Source: Alphaproteobacteria bacterium (lineage in GTDB: Bacteria; Pseudomonadota; Alphaproteobacteria; Thalassobaculales; Thalassobaculaceae). Taken from it: DNA of 64,000 nucleotides. The notes under the pieces were generated by a model, which worked only from the letters and a program-made list of their open reading frames with translations, did not search any database and was not told the DNA's origin. Within the stretch, counting starts at the first letter, position 1. Every line of letters begins with the position of its first letter. The stretch is taken from assembly GCA_022822665.1 (NCBI GenBank), contig JAJEAR010000070.1, forward strand, positions 62,001-126,000. The letters are read 5' to 3'. A program made the translations under genes and the position numbers. Below, piece after piece: positions 18,215 to 27,127 of this stretch.

Positions 18215-19189
18215 TCAGCCGGCCTGCCCGTGCGAGAGCGCGGCCTCGAGCGCCCGGCCTACCGCCTGCTGGGCCGTTTCCGCCTCGTCGATGATCCCGA
18301 CCAGGCCGAAGAACGCGTGCAGCACGCCCGGATACTCGATGTACGACACCGACACCCCGGACTCGACCAGGCGGGTGGAATAGGCTCTCGCGTCGTCGCG
18401 CAGCACGTCGCAGCCCGCGGCGATCACGATGGCGGGCGCCACTCCGGCGAGCGAGGGCGCGAGCAGCGGCGAAGCCCGCCAGTCCGCGTGGCGGGCCGGG
18501 TCGGATCCGAGGTAGTGCTGCTGGAACCAGGTCATGGTGTCGGCCTCGAGGACTCCGTACCCGGTCCCGAACTGCCGGTAGCTCCCGCTTTCGCACCGGT
18601 AGTCGGACACGGGGTAGACCAGGACCTGGAGCCTGAGCGGCGGACCGCCGGCGTCGCGGGCCATGAGGGCCACCACCGCGGCAAGATTGCCGCCGGCGCT
18701 GTCACCGCCGACCGCGATCCGTTCCGGGTCGATGCCGAAACGCCCCGCATTTTCCACCGCCCACTGCAGCGCCGCGTAGCTGTCGTCGACAGCGGCGGGA
18801 AACACCTGTTCGGGTGCGAGACGGTAGTCGACGGACAGGACGGCGACATTGCCGTGGTGGCAGAGACCGCGGGCAACGCCGTCATGACTGTACAGGCTGC
18901 CGATGACGTGACCACCGCCGTGGTAGTAGACCAGCAGTCCCGGCCTGTGGGCCCAGCGTGGCAGGTACAGCCGGGCCGGGATCAGGCCCGCGGGTCCCGG
19001 CAGGCGCAGCTCCACGGTCGACCCCACTTCCGGCGGCAGGACCTCGCGGGCGGCGACCGCGCGCTCCATCTGTTCACGGGCGGCGGCAACCGTCAGCGAG
19101 GTCATCGGCGGCAGGTCGAGAGCCGCGATCTTGCGCAGGAATTCCGCGGTCTGCGGGGTGACGTCTGCGGGGGGCGTGTAACGTGTCAT
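18215..19189 (-). CDS. Alpha/beta hydrolase, hormone-sensitive-lipase family esterase
   Basis: A 324-residue esterase. The oxyanion motif HGGG is at 90-93 (YYHGGGHVIGS) and the nucleophile elbow GDSAGG at 162-167 with S164. The acid and histidine are expected in the C-terminal segments AAGCDVLRDDA and PGVLHAFFG. HSL-type enzymes hydrolyse short to medium esters, and some act on lactones or steroid esters. No signal peptide, so cytoplasmic. Its start overlaps the stop of the next hydrolase gene by 4 bases, showing translational coupling, and FadB lies 80 bases downstream. Confidence 0.92.
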   Translation of the reverse strand: MTRYTPPADVTPQTAEFLRKIAALDLPPMTSLTVAAAREQMERAVAAREVLPPEVGSTVELRLPGPAGLIPARLYLPRWAHRPGLLVYYHGGGHVIGSLYSHDGVARGLCHHGNVAVLSVDYRLAPEQVFPAAVDDSYAALQWAVENAGRFGIDPERIAVGGDSAGGNLAAVVALMARDAGGPPLRLQVLVYPVSDYRCESGSYRQFGTGYGVLEADTMTWFQQHYLGSDPARHADWRASPLLAPSLAGVAPAIVIAAGCDVLRDDARAYSTRLVESGVSVSYIEYPGVLHAFFGLVGIIDEAETAQQAVGRALEAALSHGQAG

Positions 19190-19980
19190 GCTTCGTTCTC
19201 CAGGAACGCGATCAGAGCGGCGGCGACGTCATCCGGACGGTCGAAGTCGGCCTGGTGACCGGCGCCTTCGATGACGGTTTCGGATACCGGTCCCCCGGGG
19301 CCGTCGAGGTAGAGGCGGCGATGCCCGCCCGGCACCATCCGGTCTTCCGCTCCCCAGACGACGAGGGTCGGGCAGGTGATGCGGCCGATGCGCCTTCCCA
19401 GACCGGTCTCGCCGTTCGGCCACAGCAGCCGGGCCGCCGCCTCGTTGGCGCGGATCTGCGAGACATCCCACTCGATCTCGTCGGCATCGGGCGGCATGCG
19501 GCGGTGTTCCTCGAGGACCCCGGGGCATGAGGAAAGCAGGGCCAGCTGCTCGGAATGGGTGGCACCCCAGTGGTCCGCGATCACCGAATCTCCATCGTTG
19601 ACGCCAAGTGGCGAGACCAGCGCGAGGCGCCGGACCATGTCCGGCCAGACCGCGGCGACGTCGGCCGCCAGGGCGGCGCCGAGCGAGATCCCTGCCAGGT
19701 CGGCACCGGAAAGCCCGCTGGCGGCCAGCAGGTCCCGGGTCCGCAGCAACCAGTCGAACTGGGTGTCGAGTTCGACATGCGCCCGACCGCCGCCGCCCGG
19801 AAACCCCGGCAGCGAGGGGACGACCACCGTGCGATGGCGCGAAAGGTGCTCGAGAAACGGGGTCCAGCGCAGAAGCCCGCCGAAACCCGCGAGGACGCCA
19901 AGCGGTGCCCCGGTGCCCGCGGTCCAGACCCGGTACGCTGCGCCCGCGACCTCGACGGTCGTCTCGTGATCCGGCCTCAT
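19186..19980 (-). CDS. Alpha/beta hydrolase
   Basis: A 264-residue alpha/beta-fold hydrolase. The nucleophile elbow is GISLG with S99. The acid is in WGAEDRMVPGG and the histidine in IEGAGHQADFDRP. The loop VPSLPGFPGGGG and lid region suggest a C-C bond hydrolase or esterase of the MhpC/epoxide-hydrolase-like group, not a lipase. The start at 19980 overlaps the flavin oxidoreductase stop by 4 bases (ATGA), and its own stop overlaps the next start likewise. Coupling to a luciferase-like monooxygenase suggests it hydrolyses the product of that oxidation. Confidence 0.88.
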   Translation of the reverse strand: MRPDHETTVEVAGAAYRVWTAGTGAPLGVLAGFGGLLRWTPFLEHLSRHRTVVVPSLPGFPGGGGRAHVELDTQFDWLLRTRDLLAASGLSGADLAGISLGAALAADVAAVWPDMVRRLALVSPLGVNDGDSVIADHWGATHSEQLALLSSCPGVLEEHRRMPPDADEIEWDVSQIRANEAAARLLWPNGETGLGRRIGRITCPTLVVWGAEDRMVPGGHRRLYLDGPGGPVSETVIEGAGHQADFDRPDDVAAALIAFLENEA

Positions 19981-21245
19981 TCCGCCGCCGCCAGGGTGCC
20001 GGAGAGGCCGGCGTCGGGCACGGCACGCTCCGCTGCCGGCAGCGGATTGGGCCACCAGTGATCCTGCCAGCGGTCATCGAAGTGGCCGGCAAGCTGGGGC
20101 ATCACGCGGGTTGCGAACATGCGGGTGTTGTAGGCGGTCAGGTCGCGGTCCATGTTCCCGTACTGGCATAGCAGCATCAGGTGGCCGACGTTCATCTCGG
20201 TCACGGCGTGCCGCAGCTGCTCGGCGACCTCGTCGGGACTCCCGACGATGACGTAGCCCTGCTCGACAATGTCCTCCATCGCGGTCGCCGTGCGCGCGCG
20301 GGTGGTTGCCTTGCGCGCCGCGGCGGCGACCTGTCCCTCGACGCGGGCGCGGATCGTCGCCTCGGTGGTGTAGCCGGGCGGTTGCACGAACCTGGGGTCC
20401 AGATGCAGGCAGCGGCCGTAGAAGTACTCCGCCGGTTCACGGTACAGCCGGATCGCCTCCTCCCGGGTCTCGGCGACGCCGACGAACTGCAGGAACCCGG
20501 CGCGGTACGGGTTGCGGTCCTTGCCGAGGCGGTCCATCTCGTTCCAGAACCCGCGCATGGTGGACAGTCCGATCCGGTAGCCGAAGTAGGACAGGTAGCA
20601 GTAGACGTAGTCCATCTCAGCGCACCACCTCCACGTCTCCACCGACCCGCCGCCCGGGATCCAGATCGGGGGATGCGGCTTCTGGAGCGTGTGCGGCCAG
20701 ATGTTGACGTAGCGCAGCTGGTTGTAGCGGCCGTTGAACGGGAAGACCCGGCGTTCGGTCCACGCCCGTTTGACCAGGTCGTGCGCCTCGAGGTAGCGGT
20801 CCCGCAGCATGCTCGGATTCTGGCCGTAGGCGTAGCAGGTGTCCATCGGCGTGCCGACCGGGAAGCCGGCGATCAGGCGACCGCCGGAGATGCAATCGAT
20901 CATGGCCATTTCCTCGGCCACCCGGGTCGGCGGGTTGTAGAGTGCGAGGCTGTTGCCCATGACGCAGATCATGGTCTCGGACGTGCTCCGCGCCAGTGAC
21001 GAGGCGATCAGGTTCGGCGACGGCATCAGCCCGTAGCCGTTGGCGTGGTGCTCGTTGACACAGACGGCGTCGAAACCGCAGGTTCCGGCGTATTCGAGCT
21101 CGTCGATGAAATCGTTGTACATCACGTGGGCGCGCCGGGGATCGAACAGCGTGGAATCGATGTTGACCCACACGCCGGGATTGTGCTCCCGGAAGTCGTC
21201 GGGCAGTTCGGTGTAGGGCATCAGGTGAAACCACAGGAACTTCAT
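19977..21245 (-). CDS. Luciferase-like (LLM class) flavin-dependent oxidoreductase
   Basis: A 422-residue TIM-barrel flavoprotein of the bacterial luciferase/alkanesulfonate monooxygenase superfamily. Supporting segments are FHLMPYTELP at the start, AVCVNEHHANGYGLMPSPN (EHH signature), EEMAMIDCISGGRLIAGFPVG and PHPPIWIPGGGS. Such enzymes use FMNH2 supplied by a separate reductase to oxygenate alkanes, ketones (Baeyer-Villiger type) or sulfonates. No flavin reductase is encoded nearby. The start at 21245 is chosen on the family N-terminus, removing 55 upstream codons. First gene of the minus-strand cluster, divergent from ogt; the downstream coupled hydrolases suggest an oxygenase-hydrolase sequence. 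Confidence 0.9.
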   Translation of the reverse strand: MKFLWFHLMPYTELPDDFREHNPGVWVNIDSTLFDPRRAHVMYNDFIDELEYAGTCGFDAVCVNEHHANGYGLMPSPNLIASSLARSTSETMICVMGNSLALYNPPTRVAEEMAMIDCISGGRLIAGFPVGTPMDTCYAYGQNPSMLRDRYLEAHDLVKRAWTERRVFPFNGRYNQLRYVNIWPHTLQKPHPPIWIPGGGSVETWRWCAEMDYVYCYLSYFGYRIGLSTMRGFWNEMDRLGKDRNPYRAGFLQFVGVAETREEAIRLYREPAEYFYGRCLHLDPRFVQPPGYTTEATIRARVEGQVAAAARKATTRARTATAMEDIVEQGYVIVGSPDEVAEQLRHAVTEMNVGHLMLLCQYGNMDRDLTAYNTRMFATRVMPQLAGHFDDRWQDHWWPNPLPAAERAVPDAGLSGTLAAAE

Positions 21246-21381
21246 GCTAGTCTCCCGCGTCGCCGGTCCGTTGCCGCATGTCATGCCCGAGAACGGGGCG
21301 CCGGACAAGCGTTCCGGAGGACGCCGCATGGCCGGATCACCGACCTGATGAGCGATGAGACGGTGGCGGGAGGAGGATAGA

Positions 21382-21885
21382 ATGACGCATGCAAGTGCCC
21401 GACAGGTCACCTGCTACGCCATGCTGGACACGCCGGTCGGTCCGCTGCTGATCGGCGGCGACGGGAGCGACGTGCTGCTGATCGGGTTTTCCGGAGGCTC
21501 GCGGGCGGTTGCGCCCGGGCGGAACTGGCGGCGCGACGACAGCCTGTATCCCGAGGCACGGGCCCAGATCGCCGAGTACTTCGCCGGCGGGCGCACCCGT
21601 TTCAACTTCCCCATGCGCATGGTCGGAACCCCGTTCCAGCGCGCGGTATGGCAGGCGCTGCTCGATGTTCCCTACGGGAGCACCGCGGCCTACAGGGACC
21701 TCGCGGCCGCCGTCGGCAAGCCGGGGGCAAACCAGGCGGTCGGAGCCGCGAACGGCGCCAATCCGCTGCCGCTTGCCGTGCCGTGCCACCGGGTAATCGG
21801 GGCGGACGGCTCGCTGACCGGCTACGGCGGCGGACTTGACGTCAAGCGGATGCTGCTCGCCCACGAACAGCAGCACGCGGGGTGA
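21382..21885 (+). CDS. ogt: Methylated-DNA-[protein]-cysteine S-methyltransferase
   Basis: A 167-residue suicide repair protein transferring alkyl groups from O6-alkylguanine to its own cysteine. The active-site PCHRVIG contains C135, and the DNA-binding helix-turn-helix segment is GTPFQRAVWQALLDVPYGSTAAYRDLA (about 82-107). The start at 21382 directly follows GGGAGGAGG; an upstream in-frame start at 21355 would lie within the ribosome-site region. There is no Ada regulatory domain, so it is the constitutive Ogt type. It appears to be the first gene of the plus-strand run, 136 bases from the divergent flavin oxidoreductase. Confidence 0.93.
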   Translation: MTHASARQVTCYAMLDTPVGPLLIGGDGSDVLLIGFSGGSRAVAPGRNWRRDDSLYPEARAQIAEYFAGGRTRFNFPMRMVGTPFQRAVWQALLDVPYGSTAAYRDLAAAVGKPGANQAVGAANGANPLPLAVPCHRVIGADGSLTGYGGGLDVKRMLLAHEQQHAG

Positions 21886-21949
21886 CCCGCCGCACCAGCA
21901 ACCGGCGGGCCGCGACCGGCGGCGCGCGAGACGGGAGAGATGAAGGTCC

Positions 21950-23125
21950 ATGCCGATACACAACCGAATAGCCGAATACCATGACGACCTGACGGCGACG
22001 CGCCGGGACATCCATGCCAATCCGGAGCTCGGGTTCAAGGAACACCGGACCTCGGCACTGGTTGCCGAACAGCTGGAATCCTGGGGCATCGAGGTGCACC
22101 GCGGGCTTGCGGGCACCGGTGTCGTCGGCGTGCTCAGGGGCCGCGGGTCGGGGACCCGCGCCATCGGCATCCGCGCCGACATGGATGCGCTGCCGATGCA
22201 GGAGGAAGGCGACGTGCCGCACCGCTCGACGGTTGACGGCAGGATGCACGCCTGCGGCCATGACGGTCATACCACCATCCTGCTCGGGGCGGCGCGCTAC
22301 CTCGCCGAGACACGGAATTTCGACGGAACGGTGAACTTCATCTTCCAGCCGGCCGAGGAAGGCGGCGGCGGCGGCAGGGTGATGGTCGAGGACGGGCTGT
22401 TCGAGAAGTTCCCGTGCGAGACCGTGTGGGGACTGCACAACACTCCGGACCTGCCGGCGGGAACCATTGCCGCGGCGCCGGGCCCGATCATGGCCGCGGC
22501 CGACGGCTGCAAGATCACCGTCGAGGCGCGTGGCTCGCATGCCGCGATGCCGCACTACTCGATCGATCCGATCGCGGTCGCGGTACAGCTGTACACCGCC
22601 ATGCAGACCATCGTGTCGCGCAATGTCGACCCCCTCAAGTCGGCGGTGGTCAGCGTCACCACCTTCCACGCCGGATCGGCGCACAACGTGATCCCCGAGA
22701 CCGCGGAACTCTCGGCGTCGATTCGGACCTTCGATCCGGAGGTCCGGGAGATGATCCGGAAGCGGATCAGCGAACTGTGCGCCGGAATGGAGGCGATGCA
22801 CGGGGCCACGATCCGGGCCGAATACACCTACGGCTATCCGCCGACCGTCAACCACGAGACCCAGACCCGGATCGCGCTCGACATCGCGCGCGAGGTGGCC
22901 GGCGAGGCGATGACCAGGGACGACATTCCGCCGGTCATGGGCAGCGAGGACTTCTCCTACATGCTCGAGGCGCGGCCGGGAGCGTTCCTGTGGCTCGGTT
23001 CCGGCAAGACCGACTCCGATCCCGGACTGCACCATCCGCGCTACGACTTCAACGACGAGGTGCTGACCCTCGGTGCATCCTACTGGGCGCGGCTGGTTGA
23101 GTCCGCCATGCCCCGGGCCGGGTGA
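21950..23125 (+). CDS. M20 family amidohydrolase (hippurate/IAA-amino-acid hydrolase-like)
   Basis: A 391-residue metallohydrolase. The metal-binding motif HACGHDGHT contains C102 and H104, the catalytic pair is in FQPAEEGG (E136, E137), and further ligands are in WGLHN and MGSEDFSYM. The lid-domain segment GSHAAMPHYSIDPI binds the substrate carboxylate of the neighbouring protomer. Members remove the acyl group from N-acyl amino acids. The specific substrate is unknown; proximity to a molybdenum hydroxylase hints at catabolism of an N-acylated or heterocyclic compound. It follows ogt by 64 bases. Confidence 0.92.
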   Translation: MPIHNRIAEYHDDLTATRRDIHANPELGFKEHRTSALVAEQLESWGIEVHRGLAGTGVVGVLRGRGSGTRAIGIRADMDALPMQEEGDVPHRSTVDGRMHACGHDGHTTILLGAARYLAETRNFDGTVNFIFQPAEEGGGGGRVMVEDGLFEKFPCETVWGLHNTPDLPAGTIAAAPGPIMAAADGCKITVEARGSHAAMPHYSIDPIAVAVQLYTAMQTIVSRNVDPLKSAVVSVTTFHAGSAHNVIPETAELSASIRTFDPEVREMIRKRISELCAGMEAMHGATIRAEYTYGYPPTVNHETQTRIALDIAREVAGEAMTRDDIPPVMGSEDFSYMLEARPGAFLWLGSGKTDSDPGLHHPRYDFNDEVLTLGASYWARLVESAMPRAG

Positions 23126-23224
23126 CCCGGCGTTGACCGCGACCGGCCGTTGCCGCACACTGCGGCCCGGCCGGAGACGGCGGCGAGTGCTGCCGTGACG
23201 GGAAAGCCACGTGCGCCCCGAATG

Positions 23225-23252
23225 CTTGCGCCACGCCGGTGTCCCGTATAAC
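23225..23252 (+). promoter_or_regulatory. Candidate promoter of the molybdenum-hydroxylase operon
   Basis: CTTGCG (23225-23230), 16 bases, then TATAAC (23247-23252) about 55 bases before the ATG at 23308. The -10 is good and the -35 weak. It falls in the only sizeable gap (23126-23307) between the amidohydrolase and the hydroxylase genes. Confidence 0.38.
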
Positions 23253-23307
23253 CAAGGGCCACGGATACAGCCCTGAGCGAACATCCCAGACGGAGAACGG
23301 AATCAAC

Positions 23308-24180
23308 ATGCAGTCAGTCCAATTCGAGGCGCCCGGCACTGTCGAGCAGGCGGTGGCGCTGCTGGCGGGTGCCACGGGCGATGCCCGTGTTCTGGCCGGG
23401 GGAACCGATCTCCTGGTCCAGTTGCGCTCCCACATGGTCGATCCGGCCCTGGTGGTCGACATCAAGCACATCGAGGAAACCCGTACCCTGGTCCGCAACG
23501 CCGATGGCAGCTACACCATCGGTTCCGCGGTGGCCGGCGCCGAGGCGCACGAGCACGACCGGTTCGCGGCCGAGTGGCCGGGCGTGATGGAGTCCTGGGA
23601 CCTGATCGGGTCGACCCAGATCCAGGGACGCGCCTCGCTCGGTGGCAACCTGTGCAACGCATCGCCGGCCGCCGACAGCGTGCCGGCCATGATTGCCGCC
23701 GGCATGACGGCCAACATCGCCGGGCCCGGCGGGCGGCGGACCGTTCCGGTCGAGGACATCCCGGTGGCGCCGGGCCGCACCAGCCTGGCGAACGGCGAAT
23801 TCGTCGTGAGCTTCAACCTGCCCGCGCGCCCGGCCGGTGGCGGAGATGCCTATCTCCGGCTCATCCCGCGGACCGAGATGGACATCGCGGTCGTCGGTTG
23901 CGGCGTCGCGCTGGTACTCGATGCCGGCGGGATCGTGACCTCGGCACGGGTGTCGCTCGGCGCGGTGGCGCCGACGGTCCTCCTAGTCGAGGATGCGGCA
24001 CGGGCAATCGTCGGGACCAGGCTCGATGACGATGCGCTCGCGGCGCTCGACGCGGCCTGCCAGGCGGCATGCAGCCCGATCAACGACAAGCGGGGTACGA
24101 TCGTGTACCGAACCCAGGTCGCCGGCGTGCTTGCCCGCCGCGCGGCACGTATCGCAGCCGAACGCGCAGGGAGCCGATAG
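23308..24180 (+). CDS. FAD-binding (medium) subunit of a xanthine-dehydrogenase-family molybdenum hydroxylase
   Basis: A 290-residue subunit of CoxM/XDH-B type. The FAD pyrophosphate loop is ARVLAGGTDLLVQLRS (about residues 27-42) and the second flavin segment is ASLGGNLCNASPAADSVPAMIA. The C-terminal CO-dehydrogenase flavoprotein domain follows. It takes electrons from the iron-sulfur subunit and passes them to an acceptor such as NAD or quinone. The ATG at 23308 (MQSVQFEAPG) is the family start, and ACGGAGAAC upstream may serve as ribosome site. Only 3 bases separate it from the iron-sulfur subunit gene. Confidence 0.92.
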   Translation: MQSVQFEAPGTVEQAVALLAGATGDARVLAGGTDLLVQLRSHMVDPALVVDIKHIEETRTLVRNADGSYTIGSAVAGAEAHEHDRFAAEWPGVMESWDLIGSTQIQGRASLGGNLCNASPAADSVPAMIAAGMTANIAGPGGRRTVPVEDIPVAPGRTSLANGEFVVSFNLPARPAGGGDAYLRLIPRTEMDIAVVGCGVALVLDAGGIVTSARVSLGAVAPTVLLVEDAARAIVGTRLDDDALAALDAACQAACSPINDKRGTIVYRTQVAGVLARRAARIAAERAGSR

Positions 24181-24183
24181 GAC

Positions 24184-24666
24184 ATGGCCAAGCATCACGT
24201 GACCACGACCATCAACGGAGAGCCGGTCGAGTTCCTCTGCTCCACGCGGCAGACGCTGCTCGACGTCCTGCGCGATGAACTGAACCTGACCGGCAGCAAG
24301 GAAGGCTGCGCGTCGGGCGACTGCGGCGCGTGCAGCGTCATGCTTGACGGCCGGCTGGTCTGTTCCTGCCTGGTGCTGGGCGCCGAGGCGGAGGGCAAGT
24401 CGGTCGAGACCATCGAGGGAATGGCCGAGGGCGACAGGCTGCACCCGCTGCAGCAGAACTTCCTCGAGGATGCGGCACTGCAGTGTGGGATCTGCACTCC
24501 AGGGTTCCTGGTTGCCGCCAAGGCGCTGCTCGAGCGTAATCCGGACCCGACGGAAACCGAGGTCCGCTACTGGCTGGCCGGCAACCTGTGCCGGTGCACC
24601 GGATACGACAAGATCATTCGCGCGGTGATGAGAACCGCTGCCGAAGTGAGGGGAGAGGCGTCATGA
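24184..24666 (+). CDS. [2Fe-2S]-[2Fe-2S] (small) subunit of the molybdenum hydroxylase
   Basis: A 160-residue two-cluster ferredoxin-like subunit. The plant-type cluster uses C42, C47, C50 (GCASGDCGAC) and C62. The C-terminal helical domain binds the second cluster through C101, C104 (QCGICTPG), C136 and C138 (LCRCTGY). All eight ligands are present. It relays electrons from the molybdenum centre to FAD. Its stop overlaps the start of the catalytic-subunit gene (ATGA), so the two are made in step. Confidence 0.95.
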   Translation: MAKHHVTTTINGEPVEFLCSTRQTLLDVLRDELNLTGSKEGCASGDCGACSVMLDGRLVCSCLVLGAEAEGKSVETIEGMAEGDRLHPLQQNFLEDAALQCGICTPGFLVAAKALLERNPDPTETEVRYWLAGNLCRCTGYDKIIRAVMRTAAEVRGEAS

Positions 24667-26942
24667 CCGGCGAGAAGACCGAATTCAAGTGGGTCGGCAC
24701 CCGTGCGATCCGTCCGGATGGCCACGACAAGGTAACCGGCCGGGCGAAGTTCGGTTCCGACTTCGCGCTGCCCGGAATGCTGCAGGGCCGCGTCCTGCGC
24801 AGTCCGCACGCCCATGCCCGGATCAGGTCGATCGACACCTCCGCGGCCGAGGCGTTGCCAGGTGTGAAGGGCGTGATCACCTCGGCGGATTTTGCCGACC
24901 AGCCCGCCGAACTGGCGGCCGCGGGCGAGGCGCTGGTGAACTACCGCGACATGGTCCGCAACGTGATGGCGCGCGAAAAGGTGCTCTATGACGGCCACGC
25001 GGTCGCGGCCGTGGCGGCCACCTCGGCGGAGATCGCCGAGGCCGCGCTCGAACTGATCTCCGTCGACTACGAGGTGCTTGACCACGTGATCGACGTCGAC
25101 CTCGCCATGGAGCCCGGCGCGCCGATCCTGGACGAGGAACTCGAGCCCGCGGGCATGGAGGCGTCCGGACCCACCAACATCGCCAAGCGGGTGGACTTCG
25201 ATCTCGGCGACGTCGAGGAGGGGTTTGCCAAGGCCGAGGTGGTGCTGGAGCGCTCCTACACCACCGCCGCGGTGCACCAGGGATACATCGAGCCGCATGC
25301 GGCCGTTGCCAGCGTGTCGGAGGACGGGCAGGCGCAGATCTGGTGCTGCACCCAGGGGCAGTTCATGGTCCGGGCCTACACCGCCCGGCTGTGCGGGATG
25401 GAAACCTCGCAGATCCGGGTGACCCCGTCGGAGATCGGTGGCGGTTTCGGCGGCAAGACGGTGGTCTATCTCGAGCCGCTGGCGACCGCGCTCTCGCGCA
25501 AGACCGGCCGGCCGGTGAAGATGATCATGAGCCGCGAGGAGGTCTTCCGGGCCAGCGGCCCGACCTCGGCCGGGTCGATGACCTACCGGATCGGGGCGAC
25601 CCGTAACGGCGTCATCACCGCCTTCGAGGGTACCATCAGGCTCGAGGCCGGGGCCTTTCCGGGCTCGCCGGTGCAGCCGGCATGCATGTGCGCGGTCGCA
25701 CCCTACGACATCAAGAACGTGCGCCTGACCGGCTATGACGTGGTGGTGAACCGGCCCAAGGTCGCGGCCTACCGGGCTCCCGGTGCGCCGATCTCGGCCT
25801 TCGGTGCCGAGAGCATCATCGACGAACTCGCGAAGGAACTCGGTTTCGATCCCCTGCAGCTGCGCCTGAAGAACGCGGCGAAGCAGGGAACCAAGGCGGC
25901 CTACGGTCCGACCTTCCGGCGCATCGGCTACGAGGAGACGGTCGAGCAGGCCATCGCCAGCGAGCACTACTCCGCACCGCTCGGCCCGAACCAGGGCCGC
26001 GGCGTCGCGTCCGGGTTCTGGTTCAACATCGGCGGCGAGTCCGCGGCGACCGTCAACATCAACGAGGACGGGACCGCGGTCGTGGTGTCGGGCAACCCGG
26101 ATATCGGCGGTTCGCGGGCATCGCTTGCCCTGATGGCGGCCGAGGAACTCGGCATCGACTACACCAAGGTGCGCCCCATCATCGGGGACACCTCCTCGGT
26201 CGGCTACAACTTCCTGACCGGCGGCTCGCGCGTGACCTTCGCGACCGGGCTTGCGGTGGTCGAGGCGGCGCGCGATGCGGTCCGCCAGATGTGCGAACGG
26301 GCCGCGAAGATCTGGGAGGTCGAGTCCGACGGCGTGATCTGGCGTGACGGCCACGCGGTGCCGGCCAGCAGCAACGTCGGCGATTTCGAACCGCTGTCAC
26401 TCGCTGACATCGCCGCCCAGTCGCCGAAGACCGGTGGTCCGATCTGCGGGCATAACGCCCAGAACGTCCAGGGAGCGGGTCCCGGCTTTGCCACCCATAT
26501 CTGCGACGTCGAGGTCGATCCGGAGACCGGCCGGGTCACGATCCTGCGCTACACCGCGGTGCAGGATGTCGGCCGCGCGATCCATCCCTCCTACGTCGAG
26601 GGCCAGATCCAGGGCGGCGCGGTCCAGGGGATCGGCTGGGCGCTCAACGAGGAGTACATCTACAACGAGCGCGGCCAGCTCGAGAACCCGGGCTTCCTTG
26701 ACTACCGGATCCCGGTGGCCTCGGACCTGCCGATGATCGAGACCGTGGTGGTGGAGGTTCCCAACGACCGTCATCCCTACGGGGTGCGCGGTGTCGGCGA
26801 GGTTCCGATCGTCCCGCCGATGGCGGCAGTCGCCAACGCGATCGAGAACGCGACCGGTGTCCGGATGGAGCACCTGCCGATGTCACCGCCCCGCCTGCTG
26901 GCAGCACTCGATGCGGCCCGCCTGCCGGAGGCGGCCGAGTAG
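24663..26942 (+). CDS. Molybdopterin-binding catalytic (large) subunit of a xanthine-dehydrogenase-family hydroxylase
   Basis: A 759-residue subunit. The cofactor loop GGGFGGK is at 259-265. The N-terminal Ald_Xan_dh domain has GHDKVTGRAKFGSDF and LRSPHAHARI. The catalytic base is probably E713 in VRGVGEVPIVPP, matching the conserved Glu beside the Mo site. The active-site loop reads AYRAPGAP (369-376). It is neither the AYRCSFR loop of form I CO dehydrogenase nor the FRGFG loop of classical xanthine dehydrogenase, so CO oxidation is unlikely. The substrate is probably an aromatic N-heterocycle or aldehyde. Maturation would need molybdopterin-cytosine insertion factors (XdhC, MocA), none of which is in this window. 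Confidence 0.93.
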   Translation: MTGEKTEFKWVGTRAIRPDGHDKVTGRAKFGSDFALPGMLQGRVLRSPHAHARIRSIDTSAAEALPGVKGVITSADFADQPAELAAAGEALVNYRDMVRNVMAREKVLYDGHAVAAVAATSAEIAEAALELISVDYEVLDHVIDVDLAMEPGAPILDEELEPAGMEASGPTNIAKRVDFDLGDVEEGFAKAEVVLERSYTTAAVHQGYIEPHAAVASVSEDGQAQIWCCTQGQFMVRAYTARLCGMETSQIRVTPSEIGGGFGGKTVVYLEPLATALSRKTGRPVKMIMSREEVFRASGPTSAGSMTYRIGATRNGVITAFEGTIRLEAGAFPGSPVQPACMCAVAPYDIKNVRLTGYDVVVNRPKVAAYRAPGAPISAFGAESIIDELAKELGFDPLQLRLKNAAKQGTKAAYGPTFRRIGYEETVEQAIASEHYSAPLGPNQGRGVASGFWFNIGGESAATVNINEDGTAVVVSGNPDIGGSRASLALMAAEELGIDYTKVRPIIGDTSSVGYNFLTGGSRVTFATGLAVVEAARDAVRQMCERAAKIWEVESDGVIWRDGHAVPASSNVGDFEPLSLADIAAQSPKTGGPICGHNAQNVQGAGPGFATHICDVEVDPETGRVTILRYTAVQDVGRAIHPSYVEGQIQGGAVQGIGWALNEEYIYNERGQLENPGFLDYRIPVASDLPMIETVVVEVPNDRHPYGVRGVGEVPIVPPMAAVANAIENATGVRMEHLPMSPPRLLAALDAARLPEAAE

Positions 26943-26957
26943 GCACGGGGAGTGTAC

Positions 26958-26994
26958 CGCACCCTCACCCGGGGTGACTCCGGCAGGGTGCGGC
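26958..26994 (+). terminator. Strong inverted repeat after the hydroxylase operon
   Basis: CCGCACCCT (26958-26966) and AGGGTGCGG (26986-26994) are perfect 9-base arms with a 19-base loop. The loop contains a smaller CACC/GGTG pair. The repeat starts 16 bases after the catalytic-subunit stop. There is no T-tract. It could end the operon or reduce readthrough into the MoaD-like gene. Confidence 0.5.
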
Positions 26995-27127
26995 GAAACC
27001 GGGCGGCGGGCGTTGCGTGTCGCCTGGAAACACTCCGGGCGGCGCCGGGCGCGGATATCGCAGTTCGGGTCCCGCGCCTGGCCCGGATGCCGGTCATGAC
27101 TGTTCGATGGAGGTCGCCCGGGGTGCA

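Noticed and set aside
24567-26354. 595-codon minus-strand frame opposite the molybdenum hydroxylase
   Set aside because: Antisense shadow; histidine/arginine/glycine-rich with no motifs, whereas the plus strand has all cofactor ligands.
24663-26942. Catalytic subunit as carbon-monoxide dehydrogenase CoxL
   Set aside because: The AYRCSFR active-site loop of form I CoxL is absent (AYRAPGAP instead).
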